Assembly (NCBI RefSeq): GCF_002086815.1
Contig: NZ_MVID01000004.1
Coordinates: 124,001-188,000, forward strand
DNA: 64,000 nt
From: Mycolicibacterium parafortuitum
GTDB lineage: Bacteria > Actinomycetota > Actinomycetes > Mycobacteriales > Mycobacteriaceae
Reading direction: 5' to 3'
In this document: positions 8,644 through 17,121 of the stretch, piece after piece
Layout of the letters: every line of letters starts with the position of its first letter
How positions within the stretch are numbered: the stretch's first letter is position 1
Position numbers and translations under genes: made by a program
The notes under the pieces: generated by a model
What the model saw: only the letters and a program-made list of their open reading frames with translations
Told to the model about the DNA's origin: nothing
The model's database searches: none

Positions 8644-9420
8644 GTGGAGCATTCGGTTTCTCGTCGCGACGCCCTGCGGTACGCGGCCGCCGCGTCGGCG
8701 GCGATGGCCGGCGTCGGTGCTGCCGCCGCGGCCGGCGCTCCGCACGCGCGAGCCGCCGCGCCCACCCTGATCGACTTCGCCGCGGCCCAGATCCCCGCCG
8801 ACGCGATCCGGGCCGCCGGCCACGCCGGGGTGATCAACTACGTGTCGTTGTCCCGGCCGGGGTCGAACTTCGGTGCGAAACCGATCACGCGGCCTTACGC
8901 CGAGTCGCTGACCAAGGCCGGGCTGGTGATCGTCAGCAACTACCAGTACGGCAAGCCCGGCGGGACGGCTCCGTCGGACTTCACCCGCGGATACGCCGGC
9001 GGCGTCGCGGACGCCAAGACCGCATGGCAGTTGCACACCGCGGCGGGGGGTGCGCGCAACGCACCGATCTTCTTCTCCGTCGACGACGACATCGACCGGC
9101 AGACCTGGAACGACCTGGCGCTCCCGTGGTTCCGGGGCATCAACTCGGTGCTCGGCGCCCAGCGCACCGGGATCTACGCCGGGATCCGGCCCTGTCAGTG
9201 GGCGGCCGCCGACCGCGTCATCGGCAACTCCCGCACCCCCGGCCATGTGTGGGCATGGCAGACCCGGTCGTGGTCCAACGGCCAGATCTACCCCGCCGCG
9301 GTGCTGTACCAGCGCATCATCGACACCGCCTCGAACCCGGGGCCGCTCATCGGCGGCGTCAGGGTCGACGTCAACGACGTGCTGGCCCAGGACTGCGGGC
9401 AGTGGAACTTCCACCAGTGA
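8644..9420 (+). CDS. Tat-exported DUF1906 (Rv2525c-like) glycoside-hydrolase-fold protein
   Basis: 258 residues from a GTG. The N-terminus SRRDALRYAAAASAAMAG is a twin-arginine signal ending near ARAAA. The mature part (IDFAAAQIPADAIRAAGHAG, later FFSVDDDIDR, VWAWQTRSW and VDVNDV) matches the DUF1906 family, a TIM-barrel related to GH25-like enzymes whose M. tuberculosis member Rv2525c is Tat-secreted and linked to the cell wall. Acidic residues in FSVDDDID are likely active-site positions. Follows a serine-hydrolase lipoprotein, another probable envelope enzyme. Substrate unproven. Confidence 0.88.
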   Translation: MEHSVSRRDALRYAAAASAAMAGVGAAAAAGAPHARAAAPTLIDFAAAQIPADAIRAAGHAGVINYVSLSRPGSNFGAKPITRPYAESLTKAGLVIVSNYQYGKPGGTAPSDFTRGYAGGVADAKTAWQLHTAAGGARNAPIFFSVDDDIDRQTWNDLALPWFRGINSVLGAQRTGIYAGIRPCQWAAADRVIGNSRTPGHVWAWQTRSWSNGQIYPAAVLYQRIIDTASNPGPLIGGVRVDVNDVLAQDCGQWNFHQ

Positions 9421-9477
9421 CGCTCTCACGCTGACACCGGGTGGGTGGTCCCGGCCCGGGTGGGTATCCCGGTGCCC

Positions 9478-10440
9478 ATGGCCGACAAGAAATCCCGCGC
9501 CGACACCCCGGATGAGCCCCAGCCCGTCGTCATCTTCGCGCCGCTACCCGTACTGACCGTCACGGTCGAAGACCGCTCCGGTGCCCCCGACATCCACGTC
9601 CACGCCGGGGGCCAGGGCGTCTGGCAGTCACGCATGATGTCGTCCCTCGGCGTGCCGGTGGTGTTGTGCGTGGCCCTCGGCGGGGAAACCGGTGACGTTC
9701 TCGGGCATCTGCTGCCGATCGAGGGCGTCTCGGTGAAATCGGTTCCGGTCAGCGCCCGCAACGGCTCGTATGTGCACGACCGCCGCTCCGGGGACCGCGA
9801 CGTCGTGGCCGAGGCCGCCGGCACCCCACTCGATCGTCACGAACTGGACTCCCTCTACGAGCTCACCCTGACCGAGGGGCTGACCAACGGACGGGTGTTG
9901 CTGTCCGGCCCGCAGGAGGACGACGTGGTGCCCGCCGACCTCTACCGGCGGTTGACCACCGACCTCGGCGCCAACGGTTGCGCGGTGGCCGCCGACCTGT
10001 CCGGGGACAGGCTCGAAGCGGTGCTCGCCGGCGAGCCCAGCCTGGTCAAGGTCAGCCACGAGGAACTGCTCGACGACGGCCGAGCGAAATCCGACGACGC
10101 GAAAGATCTTGTCACCGCGATGCGCTCGATGCGCGACGACGGCGCCGGCACCATCGTCGTGTCGCGGGCCGGGTCCGCCCCCGCGCTGGCCCTGATCGAC
10201 GACGGCGACATCGTCGAGATCTGCATGCCCACGCTCGAACCCGCCGACTCCGCGGGGGCCGGGGACTCGATGACCGCGGGCATCGTCTCAGCGCTGGCTC
10301 TGGGTCGGCCGGTGCGCGAGGCGCTCCAGATCGGCGCCGCGTGCGGTGCGCTCAACGTGGTGCGGCACGGGCTGGGCACCGGCGGCGCGCGGGCCGTCGA
10401 AACCCTGGCCGAACGGGTGGAACTCCGCGAATGGACATGA
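9478..10440 (+). CDS. PfkB-family carbohydrate kinase
   Basis: 320 residues from ATG at 9478 (a GTG at 9445 would add 11 poorly conserved residues). HVHAGGQGVWQSRMMSSLG is the N-terminal PfkB substrate-site motif (GGxG...A..L), and DSAGAGDSMTAG is the C-terminal PfkB signature with the catalytic Asp. The closest functional type is the 1-phosphofructokinase/tagatose-6-P kinase group. No sugar transporter is adjacent; the partner is surE, 16 bp downstream, suggesting a phosphate-metabolite housekeeping role. Substrate unknown. Confidence 0.82.
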   Translation: MADKKSRADTPDEPQPVVIFAPLPVLTVTVEDRSGAPDIHVHAGGQGVWQSRMMSSLGVPVVLCVALGGETGDVLGHLLPIEGVSVKSVPVSARNGSYVHDRRSGDRDVVAEAAGTPLDRHELDSLYELTLTEGLTNGRVLLSGPQEDDVVPADLYRRLTTDLGANGCAVAADLSGDRLEAVLAGEPSLVKVSHEELLDDGRAKSDDAKDLVTAMRSMRDDGAGTIVVSRAGSAPALALIDDGDIVEICMPTLEPADSAGAGDSMTAGIVSALALGRPVREALQIGAACGALNVVRHGLGTGGARAVETLAERVELREWT

Positions 10441-10456
10441 CGCAGAAGGAGGCCGC

Positions 10457-11233
10457 GTGCCACTCGCGCTGGTGACCAACGACGACGGAATCGACTCCGC
10501 CGGTCTGCTTGCGTTGGCGAGTGCCGCGGTGAAAGCCGGTCTCGACGTGATCGTGGCCGCGCCGGTGGAACAAGCCAGTGGTGCGAGCGCCGCGCTCAGC
10601 GCGGTCCGGCACGACGGCCGCACCGTGGTCGAACCCCGTCAACTCCCCGACCTCGACGTGCAGGCGTGGGCCGTTCACGCCCAGCCGGGGCACATCGTCG
10701 CGGCCGCGCTCAACGGCTGGTTCGACCCGCGGCCGGATGTCGTGCTGTCCGGAATCAACCACGGCGCCAACGTCGGCCGGGCGGTGCTGCACTCGGGAAC
10801 CGTGGGCGCCGCACTCACCGCCAAGATCAGTGACACCCGCGCGCTGGCGGTGTCCCTCGACGTCGCGCTGCGTCCAGACGGCGCACGGCATTGGGACACC
10901 GCCGCGGGCCTGCTCGCCCCGGTCCTGGAGTTGCTGTTCGCTTCCCCCGACGGGACGGTGCTGTCGCTCAACGTCCCGGACCGGCCCGCATCGGAGCTGG
11001 GTCCGCTGCGCCACGCACGCCTCGCCCGCGGCGGGGCGGTGCAGACGCGCGTCGAAGAGGTCCGGGACGGCGGCGTGCGCCTGACCGAGGTGGAGTCAGA
11101 AGAGCAGCCCGGCGAGGACACCGACAGCGCGCTGCTCGACGCCGGACACCCGACGCTGACCGAACTGCGGTCCGTCGAGGCAGATGACGGCGACCTGGTG
11201 CGAGATTGGCTGGCGCAGAACGCTAACCGGTGA
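10457..11233 (+). CDS. surE: 5'/3'-nucleotidase SurE
   Basis: 258 residues from GTG at 10457, with AGGAGG 5 nt upstream fixing the start. TNDDGI at residues ~7-12 (metal-binding Asp pair), SGINHGANVG and SGTVGAA are the SurE metal/phosphate-site motifs. SurE dephosphorylates nucleoside monophosphates and short polyphosphates. Co-transcribed with the PfkB kinase. Its last 11 bases overlap the 3' end of the convergent oxygenase gene. Confidence 0.95.
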   Translation: MPLALVTNDDGIDSAGLLALASAAVKAGLDVIVAAPVEQASGASAALSAVRHDGRTVVEPRQLPDLDVQAWAVHAQPGHIVAAALNGWFDPRPDVVLSGINHGANVGRAVLHSGTVGAALTAKISDTRALAVSLDVALRPDGARHWDTAAGLLAPVLELLFASPDGTVLSLNVPDRPASELGPLRHARLARGGAVQTRVEEVRDGGVRLTEVESEEQPGEDTDSALLDAGHPTLTELRSVEADDGDLVRDWLAQNANR

Positions 11234-12611
11234 AACCCTGCCCCGATGTCGAGCTGTCGTGGTGGGTGTAGGTCAGCGGAATCTGCCGGCCAGCGGCGAT
11301 CTTGTTCAGCATCGCGATCCGTTCCCGGGCGGCCGCGCCGGTCCTCTTGCGGTGCTCGCGGATCGGATTCGAGAACGGCAGGCGGTCGGCAACCCGTGCG
11401 ATGCCGACGTTCAGTCTGGTGAACCGCGTGAAGTCGCGCACCCTGCGCTCGAAGTCATAGCCCAGTCTTTCGAAGCGGGTGTCGGCCACCATCGCGTCGA
11501 TCTGCTCATAGCCGAACACGACTCCGGCCGAGGCCATCGCGACGGTTGCGGTGATCTGGTCGGAGTAGCGGGCCACGACGCTTCTCACCCACGGAGGAAG
11601 GGCATCGGTCAGAACCTCGAGGTGTTCGCGGCTGGCGATGGCGTCGACGAGTTCGGCGCGCCACGGTGACGGATTGCCTCCCCTGGCGAGGACGTAGTTC
11701 AGCGACTTGATCAGTTCGACACCGTCGGCGGAGCGCAGCCGCTCCGGGGCCCCCCACAGCTGTCCGGAGAACGACGAGTATTCAGCGAGATCCTCGAGCT
11801 GCTGCCGGGTCAACTTGCGGCCGAAGGCGTGATCGACCAGACGTCCGAGCAGCATGCCGCTGCCGAACCCGAGCAGCGACGTCACCGGAATGGGCTCGCC
11901 GAACTTCAGGTAGAGGGCATCTCCCCACTTACGCCGCAGACCACGACTGGCCAGGGCATGCATCAACCGCACCCGCACCACGTCCTGGAACGCCTCGGAC
12001 TGCCGGTCGAAGATGTCGGGCAGAGTGAACTCGGCGAACACCCGAGCGGTTTCGATGTTGCGGCGCGGACCGTCGTCGGCGAACCGTCCGGTGGCGCCGG
12101 TCGCGGCGGAGATGTCGCCGGTCATCGCGGTCTCGTACAGCGCCCATCCCCGGATGATCGTGGTGGCTGCCATCGTGCTCGACATGGCCAGCATCCGACC
12201 GCGTTCGGCGGCGACGAGATCGAATTGCTCGGGCAGGTTGTCGAGATGGGCGAACAGGTCGACGAACTCCTGCGGCGGATCCTCGAGGGTGTCGATTCCC
12301 TGTGTCAGCGCCTGTTCGAACAACGCGCGGCCCTGCTCGTGGCCGATCCGCTCGAACGCGTCGACGACACCGATCATCAGTTCGTCACGCTGCCAGAAGT
12401 AATCGTCGCGCAGGCGGGTCAGTTCGCTGGGCTCGACCTCTTTGTCAATGTCGATCCACTCACCGAACATGACCTCACGCATATGCCGCCATTGCGGGGC
12501 GAACTGGTCACGTCCGGGCGGGATGGGCCTCAGCGGCCGATCGGGATGGTCACGCCGGTTGAAGTCGACATCCTCGAGCAGGATTTCGGGGCGCTCGCCG
12601 GTCACGGTCAT
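11223..12611 (-). CDS. MpaB/DUF2236-family oxygenase
   Basis: 462 residues from ATG at 12611 (a GTG at 12629 is possible). The conserved DUF2236 features are visible: RDYFWQRDELM-like N-terminal helix, VRVRLMHALASRG, the TSLLGFGSGMLLG segment and LIKSLNYVLARG. The family includes MpaB' and latex-clearing-type haem b oxygenases; many mycobacterial members have unknown substrates. No signal peptide is visible. Convergent with surE; upstream lies a 180-bp region facing the HNH gene. The function as an oxygenase is inferred from family membership only. Confidence 0.78.
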   Translation of the reverse strand: MTVTGERPEILLEDVDFNRRDHPDRPLRPIPPGRDQFAPQWRHMREVMFGEWIDIDKEVEPSELTRLRDDYFWQRDELMIGVVDAFERIGHEQGRALFEQALTQGIDTLEDPPQEFVDLFAHLDNLPEQFDLVAAERGRMLAMSSTMAATTIIRGWALYETAMTGDISAATGATGRFADDGPRRNIETARVFAEFTLPDIFDRQSEAFQDVVRVRLMHALASRGLRRKWGDALYLKFGEPIPVTSLLGFGSGMLLGRLVDHAFGRKLTRQQLEDLAEYSSFSGQLWGAPERLRSADGVELIKSLNYVLARGGNPSPWRAELVDAIASREHLEVLTDALPPWVRSVVARYSDQITATVAMASAGVVFGYEQIDAMVADTRFERLGYDFERRVRDFTRFTRLNVGIARVADRLPFSNPIREHRKRTGAAARERIAMLNKIAAGRQIPLTYTHHDSSTSGQGFTG

Positions 12612-12759
12612 GCAGGAATCCCATCTCACTCATTGAGGGCACTGATTCATGAAGGTATCGCACAGCGCCAGTCATGTGAACCGTGGTTCGTGAAACGAAG
12701 GCTCGTCTGTGGGACCGACGGCGCTCGCCGGCGCGGCGCCGAGTCTGAACTTGTTGGCG

Positions 12760-12777
12760 AGTTTCGGGCCCGAAACT
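12760..12777. promoter_or_regulatory. 18-bp perfect palindrome
   Basis: AGTTTCGGGCCCGAAACT is a perfect 18-bp palindrome, 9 bp upstream of the LexA-like box and 13 bp before the first ATG of the HNH gene. It may be a second regulator site, or a sequence recognised by the HNH protein itself; no terminator U-tract follows. Confidence 0.6.
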
Positions 12778-12786
12778 TGTCGGTGG

Positions 12787-12802
12787 TCGAATGTATGTTC
12801 GA
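12787..12802 (+). promoter_or_regulatory. LexA (SOS) box
   Basis: TCGAAT-GTAT-GTTCGA differs by one base from the mycobacterial SOS consensus TCGAAC-N4-GTTCGA. It overlaps the most upstream start of the HNH gene. Several 13E12-family genes of M. tuberculosis are known to be LexA-controlled through boxes in this position, so DNA-damage induction is likely. Confidence 0.75.
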
Positions 12803-14266
12803 ACCATGTCGAGGACGGGCCTGCAGGACGCGGTCAGCGCGCTGCGCGCCGCGTTCGACACCGTGGCGGCCTGCGATCTGGAGCTACTGACCCGCGACGA
12901 ACTCCTCGAAGCCCTCGACGAGCTCGAAACCCTGAGCTGCCAACTTCCTGGGCTCGGTCATCGGCTGTTGGCGCGGTTGCAGACCGAGACCACCGCCCGC
13001 GAGATGGGCGCGAAGTCGTGGAAAGACGTGCTGCGGATCCGGTGGCGCATCTCGGTCACCGAAGCGAATCGGCGCCTGACCGAGGCTTGCCTGTTGGCGC
13101 CGCGGCCCGCGGTGACCGGACCGGCGCTGCCGCCGCTGCTGCCGGCCACCGCGATCGCCCAAGAACGCGGACTGATCAACCCCGAACACGTCGAGGTCAT
13201 CCGCAAATCGGTGGCCAAGCTGCCGTCCTGGGTGGATACGGCCACGCGCGAGCAGTTCGAGGTCGACCTGGTCCGCACCGCCGTCGGCGCCGGACCGAAA
13301 GAAGTGAAGGACGCCGCCGAACTGATCCTGTTCCTGCTGGATCAGGACGGCCCCGAACCCGATGACACCGAACGCGCCCGCCAGCGCGGGGTCACCAAAC
13401 ACCAGCAGCGCCCCGACGGGATGGTCGACCTCACCGCAACCTTGACACCCGAAGCCTGGGCGGTACTGGAAGTGATCTTCGCCAAATACGCCGCCCCCGG
13501 CATGTGCAACCCCGCCGACCCAGAACCCTGCACCTCGGGCACACCGTCACAAACCCAGATCGACAACGACTCTCGCAGCCTGGCTCAGCGCCAGCATGAT
13601 GCGTTGATCGCCGTCGGACGCATCGCGTTGATGAGCGGCGAGTTGGGCACACTCAACGGGCTGCCGGTGTCGATCATCATCCGCACCACGCTGCAAGACC
13701 TCGAATCCCGCGCCGGGATCGGCGTCACCGGCGGCGGCACCAGGATGCCGATCAAGGATGTGATCCGGATGGGCGGGCATGCCAATCACTACTTGGCGGT
13801 GTTCGACAAAGCCACCGGGGCAGCTCTGGATTTGTTCCGCACCAAACGCATCGCGTCACCTGAGCAGCGGATCATGTTGATCGCCCGCGACGGCGGCTGC
13901 ACCAAACCATGCTGCACCATCGGCGCCTACGGCAGCCAAGTCCACCACGTCGTCACCGACTGGGCCCGCGGCGGAAACACCAACATCAACGACCTCGGCC
14001 TGGCCTGCGGACCCGACAACCGCAGCGTCAACCCCGACGACCCCACCGCCTGGACCACCCGCATCAACACCCGCGGCGAAGTCGAATGGATCCCACCCGA
14101 ACACCTCGACACCGGACAAACCCGCGTCAACACCTACCACCGCCCCGAACGACTCCTGCGCCCACCCGAGGAACCCGAAAACGACAGCGCCGCGGCTGAA
14201 CCCGCCGACCCCGACAACCCCGGCGAACCCGGCGGACCCGCACCACCGAAAGGCTCTGCAGCCTGA
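12791..14266 (+). CDS. DUF222/HNH endonuclease (13E12 repeat-type protein)
   Basis: 491 residues. DUF222 covers roughly residues 20-340; the HNH nuclease module follows (CTKPCCTIGAYGSQVHHVVTDWARGGNTN...LACGPDN), with Cys pairs and the HH/N catalytic residues intact. A Pro/Glu/Ala-rich tail (~440-491) ends the protein. ATG 12791 lies inside the LexA box; ATG 12806 (MSRTGLQDA) is an equally good start. This family is multicopy in mycobacteria and often associated with genome rearrangement and phage attachment sites, though no terminal repeats or att duplication were seen here. The exact biological role is unknown. Confidence 0.9.
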   Translation: MYVRTMSRTGLQDAVSALRAAFDTVAACDLELLTRDELLEALDELETLSCQLPGLGHRLLARLQTETTAREMGAKSWKDVLRIRWRISVTEANRRLTEACLLAPRPAVTGPALPPLLPATAIAQERGLINPEHVEVIRKSVAKLPSWVDTATREQFEVDLVRTAVGAGPKEVKDAAELILFLLDQDGPEPDDTERARQRGVTKHQQRPDGMVDLTATLTPEAWAVLEVIFAKYAAPGMCNPADPEPCTSGTPSQTQIDNDSRSLAQRQHDALIAVGRIALMSGELGTLNGLPVSIIIRTTLQDLESRAGIGVTGGGTRMPIKDVIRMGGHANHYLAVFDKATGAALDLFRTKRIASPEQRIMLIARDGGCTKPCCTIGAYGSQVHHVVTDWARGGNTNINDLGLACGPDNRSVNPDDPTAWTTRINTRGEVEWIPPEHLDTGQTRVNTYHRPERLLRPPEEPENDSAAAEPADPDNPGEPGGPAPPKGSAA

Positions 14267-14293
14267 CGGTGCTACCGGCGCGGCATCCCCGAG

Positions 14294-15109
14294 CTAACGT
14301 TTGTTGAGCAGTCCGGCATCCACGGGGACGACGGTGCCGGTGACGTAGCGCGCGTCGTCGGAGGCCAGCCAGGCGACGGCGTTGGCGACGTCGCGCGCCT
14401 CGACGTAGTCGACAGGCATCGCGTTCTCCAGCGAACGGGCGATCGCGGGTTCGTACTTCTTGAGCATGCTCAGGTCGCCATTGTTGGCCATCGGCGTCGC
14501 AACGGTCGTCGGCGCGATGCTGTTAACCCGGATATGGTGCGGGGCAAGATAGTTCGCGTATGCCCGCATGATTCCGACCACGCCGTGCTTGGCCGCGGTA
14601 TAGGCGATCATGCCGCCGTTGACGACGGGGGTGCCGATGAGTCCGCCAGTCGAACTGGTCAGGATGATCGACCCGCCGCGGTCCTGGGTCAGCATCGTCG
14701 GGACCGAGACGCGCAGGGTGTTCCACACCCCTTTGAGATTGACGTCGACGACGTCGTCCCACTGCTCGTCCTCGGTGGTCTGCCCGCCGGGGCCGATCCC
14801 GGCATTGGCCACCACGATGTCCACGCCGCCGAGTTCGGCCGCCCCTTCGTCGAAAGCCTTCTGTAGTGCCGCGACGTCGCAGACATCGGCCTCGCTCGCC
14901 ACGATTCGCCTGCCCTGGGCCTCGACCAGGCGCACCGTCTCGGCCAGGTCCTCCGGCCGCGACATCGGATAGACGACGGTGGCGTACTGCGCGCACACGT
15001 CGACCGCGATGACGTCCGCGCCTTCCTCGGCCAACCGCACCGCATGCGCACGCCCCTGACCCCGCGCCGCACCGGTGATGAAAGCGACCTTGCCGTCGAG
15101 CTTGCCCAT
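14294..15109 (-). CDS. mycofactocin-type short-chain dehydrogenase
   Basis: 271 residues. GAARGQGRAHAVRLAEEGAD is the variant glycine-rich motif typical of the mycofactocin-coupled SDR subfamily (TIGR03971), in which the nicotinamide cofactor is tightly held and recycled by mycofactocin. NAGIG, the catalytic Ser (TSSTGG) and YTAAK are intact. Conserved insert CAQYATVVYPMSRPEDL is also characteristic. Likely an alcohol or ketosteroid-type dehydrogenase. The mycofactocin genes themselves are not in this window. Convergent with the HNH gene; the next gene on the same strand is a TetR regulator 47 bp downstream in sequence. Confidence 0.87.
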   Translation of the reverse strand: MGKLDGKVAFITGAARGQGRAHAVRLAEEGADVIAVDVCAQYATVVYPMSRPEDLAETVRLVEAQGRRIVASEADVCDVAALQKAFDEGAAELGGVDIVVANAGIGPGGQTTEDEQWDDVVDVNLKGVWNTLRVSVPTMLTQDRGGSIILTSSTGGLIGTPVVNGGMIAYTAAKHGVVGIMRAYANYLAPHHIRVNSIAPTTVATPMANNGDLSMLKKYEPAIARSLENAMPVDYVEARDVANAVAWLASDDARYVTGTVVPVDAGLLNKR

Positions 15110-15156
15110 GGCGCCAGCTTGATCGATCGACCAGTCTTTGGCAATACTCTCAGGCG

Positions 15157-15750
15157 CTACGCGCCTGCACCGAGCAGCGCAACCGCCTGCTCGGCGGCGG
15201 CTTTCACGGTGGCCGCCGAAGCGCCACCCTTGCGCAGCGCCTCTATCCCACGCAGCACCGCCAGGAGCAGGCTGGCCAGCCTCTTGGGGTCGGCGTCGGC
15301 CGGAATGTCGCCGTCGGCCTGGGCGGCGCGGACCGTCGCGGTCAGTTCCCGCAGCCAGATGTCCAGCGTGCGCTTGGTCAGCTTGGCGACATCCGGGTCG
15401 ACGGAGGACAGTTCGGACGCGCTCTTGGCCAGCAGGCAGCCGCGCAGTTCGGTGTCGGAGGCCGCGCCCGCGGCTACCCTGTGCAGATGCGCGACCAGTC
15501 GCTCGTAGGCGGTCAGATCGGGATCGCGTAACTCGGCACGGATGCCGTCGACGGCGTCGGTACAGTACAGCTCAAGGCCGCGCAAGAACATGCTGTGCTT
15601 GTCACCGAAGGCCTTGTAGAAGCTGCCGCGGCCCAAACCCGTTGCAGCGCTGAGGTCGTCGATACTCGTCGCGGCGTAACCCTGGTTCCAGAACACATCC
15701 CGACTGGCCGCGACGACCTGCGCTTCGTCGAACTTACGCGGACGTGCCAT
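15157..15750 (-). CDS. TetR-family regulator
   Basis: 197 residues from ATG at 15750 (MARPRKFDEAQVV). The HTH reads ATSIDDLSAATGLGRGSFYKAFGDKHSMF, the pattern of the AcrR/TetR group that commonly controls an adjacent SDR. Divergent from the SDR at 15867; the palindrome 15817-15840 in the gap is the probable operator for both genes. No Shine-Dalgarno is evident, so a leaderless or weakly translated mRNA is possible. Confidence 0.9.
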   Translation of the reverse strand: MARPRKFDEAQVVAASRDVFWNQGYAATSIDDLSAATGLGRGSFYKAFGDKHSMFLRGLELYCTDAVDGIRAELRDPDLTAYERLVAHLHRVAAGAASDTELRGCLLAKSASELSSVDPDVAKLTKRTLDIWLRELTATVRAAQADGDIPADADPKRLASLLLAVLRGIEALRKGGASAATVKAAAEQAVALLGAGA

Positions 15751-15816
15751 GAGTCGAGAATACCCGTTTATGACATTTCGGTACATAACCCGGATTCGGG
15801 AATAGCGGCGCGCCCT

Positions 15817-15840
15817 GTTCTGTACTAGTCAGTACAGAAC
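15817..15840. promoter_or_regulatory. TetR operator palindrome
   Basis: Arms GTTCTGTACT and AGTACAGAAC are exact reverse complements, separated by AGTC. It lies 27 bp before the SDR start and 67 bp before the TetR start, positioned to repress both promoters. Confidence 0.75.
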
Positions 15841-15866
15841 ATCTGAGTTCGAAGGAGATGCTTTTC

Positions 15867-16658
15867 ATGACTTCCGCAGTTGTCGCGCCGACGGTGGAGA
15901 CCACCGGTGTGCCGGACCTCAAGGGCAAGACCGCCGTCATCACCGGTGGCAGCAAGGGGATCGGCGCGGCCACCGTCGCCCGGTTCGTTCAGGGCGGGGC
16001 CCGCGTCGTCACGTCGGGCCGGTCACAGCCGGAGTCGCTGCCGCCGGGTGTGGAGTACATCGTCGCCGACGTCGCCACCGCCGCCGGGGTCGAGCATCTC
16101 GCCGCTCGCGCTATCGAGGTCCTCGGCGAGGTGGACATCATCGTCAACAACGCCGGAGCATCGACCGCCTACCCCGGCGGTGTGCTCGCCATACCGGACG
16201 ACGAATGGATCAACGACCTCAATATCAACTTCCTGGCAGCCGTCCGCCTCAACGCCGCGTTGCTGCCTGCGATGTACGCCAACGGCAGAGGCTCCATCAT
16301 CAATGTGGCTTCGGCGGTCACACTGAGTCCGCCTCCGCCGATGCTGCACTACGCGGCCGCCAAATCGGCGCTCACGACCTACACCCGGGGCCTCGCCGCC
16401 GAGGCCGGTCCCCGGGGCGTGCGCGTGAACACCGTTACCCCCGGCAACGTCAACTCCCCGGGGGCCGACGCCATCCGGCTGACGCTGACCGCCGCGGGCG
16501 GCAACGGTCCAGAGGCCGGTGGCGGGTCGATTCCTCTGGGCCGCAAGGGTGAACCCGCCGACATCGCCGAGGCGATCGCGTTCCTGGCCTCCGACAGAGC
16601 CGCGTGGATCACGGCCGGCAATCTCGTCGTCGACGGCGGTCAGGTCCAGGCCGGATAG
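15867..16658 (+). CDS. short-chain dehydrogenase/reductase
   Basis: 263 residues. ATG 15867 is preferred over ATG 15858 because AAGGAG ends directly before 15858 but 9 nt before 15867. Motifs: GGSKGIG (cofactor), NNAGAS, catalytic Ser in NVASAVT, YAAAK, and a C-terminal VDGGQVQAG. The acidic residue after the second strand is replaced by TSGRSQ, favouring NADP(H). Divergent from its probable TetR repressor and sharing its operator. Such pairs often answer to reactive carbonyl compounds; the substrate is unknown. Confidence 0.9.
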   Translation: MTSAVVAPTVETTGVPDLKGKTAVITGGSKGIGAATVARFVQGGARVVTSGRSQPESLPPGVEYIVADVATAAGVEHLAARAIEVLGEVDIIVNNAGASTAYPGGVLAIPDDEWINDLNINFLAAVRLNAALLPAMYANGRGSIINVASAVTLSPPPPMLHYAAAKSALTTYTRGLAAEAGPRGVRVNTVTPGNVNSPGADAIRLTLTAAGGNGPEAGGGSIPLGRKGEPADIAEAIAFLASDRAAWITAGNLVVDGGQVQAG

Positions 16659-16800
16659 CCGGTGGCCGGCGAAAGTTCCTCCGGCCGTGGCTTGATCATT
16701 CCCCTCCCCACCGGGGGTCGGGTGAGGGGTTACCGCACCTGATCCCCGGTTTCCTCCTACGATGGGGAGGTTCACCGGTTTTCCGACAGAAGGACCGAAC

Positions 16801-17070
16801 ATGGCCATGAACCGTCTGGGTCGTCGCATCTCGCTAGCGGTGGGCGGTACAGCCGTCCTCGCCATGATCGGCTTCACCGCATCTTGCAGCACCGAGAGCG
16901 AAGCACCGGAAGAAACGACCACCACGACCACGACGACGACGACGACCACGACGCCGCCGCTGAGCCCGACCGAGAAGGCCCCCAACCCGGATGTCTCGGG
17001 CATCTTCACTCCTCCCGTGGTGGCTCCTCAGCCCACGCACAACCCGAACCGCGACAAGTACGGTCAGTAA
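16801..17070 (+). CDS. small lipoprotein with poly-Thr tract
   Basis: 89 residues; ATG at 16801 with AAGGA 8 nt upstream. A signal peptide ends in a lipobox (FTASC). Residues ~38-51 are an unbroken run of threonines coded by mixed ACC/ACG codons, then a Pro-rich segment to the C-terminus (KAPNPDVSGIFTPPVV). The Thr run probably acts as an extended, possibly O-mannosylated, spacer off the membrane; that is inference. Lies 51 bp upstream of the sedolisin gene, same strand, and may be co-expressed with it. Confidence 0.75.
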   Translation: MAMNRLGRRISLAVGGTAVLAMIGFTASCSTESEAPEETTTTTTTTTTTTTPPLSPTEKAPNPDVSGIFTPPVVAPQPTHNPNRDKYGQ

Positions 17071-17121
17071 CCTCGGTGTGCCCGGACCCGGTCCGGGCAC
17101 ACCCGGTGTTCGTGCCGGCCG

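Noticed and set aside
12760..14266. Insertion sequence or prophage border at the HNH gene
   Set aside because: No terminal inverted repeats, target duplication, integrase or tRNA found nearby.
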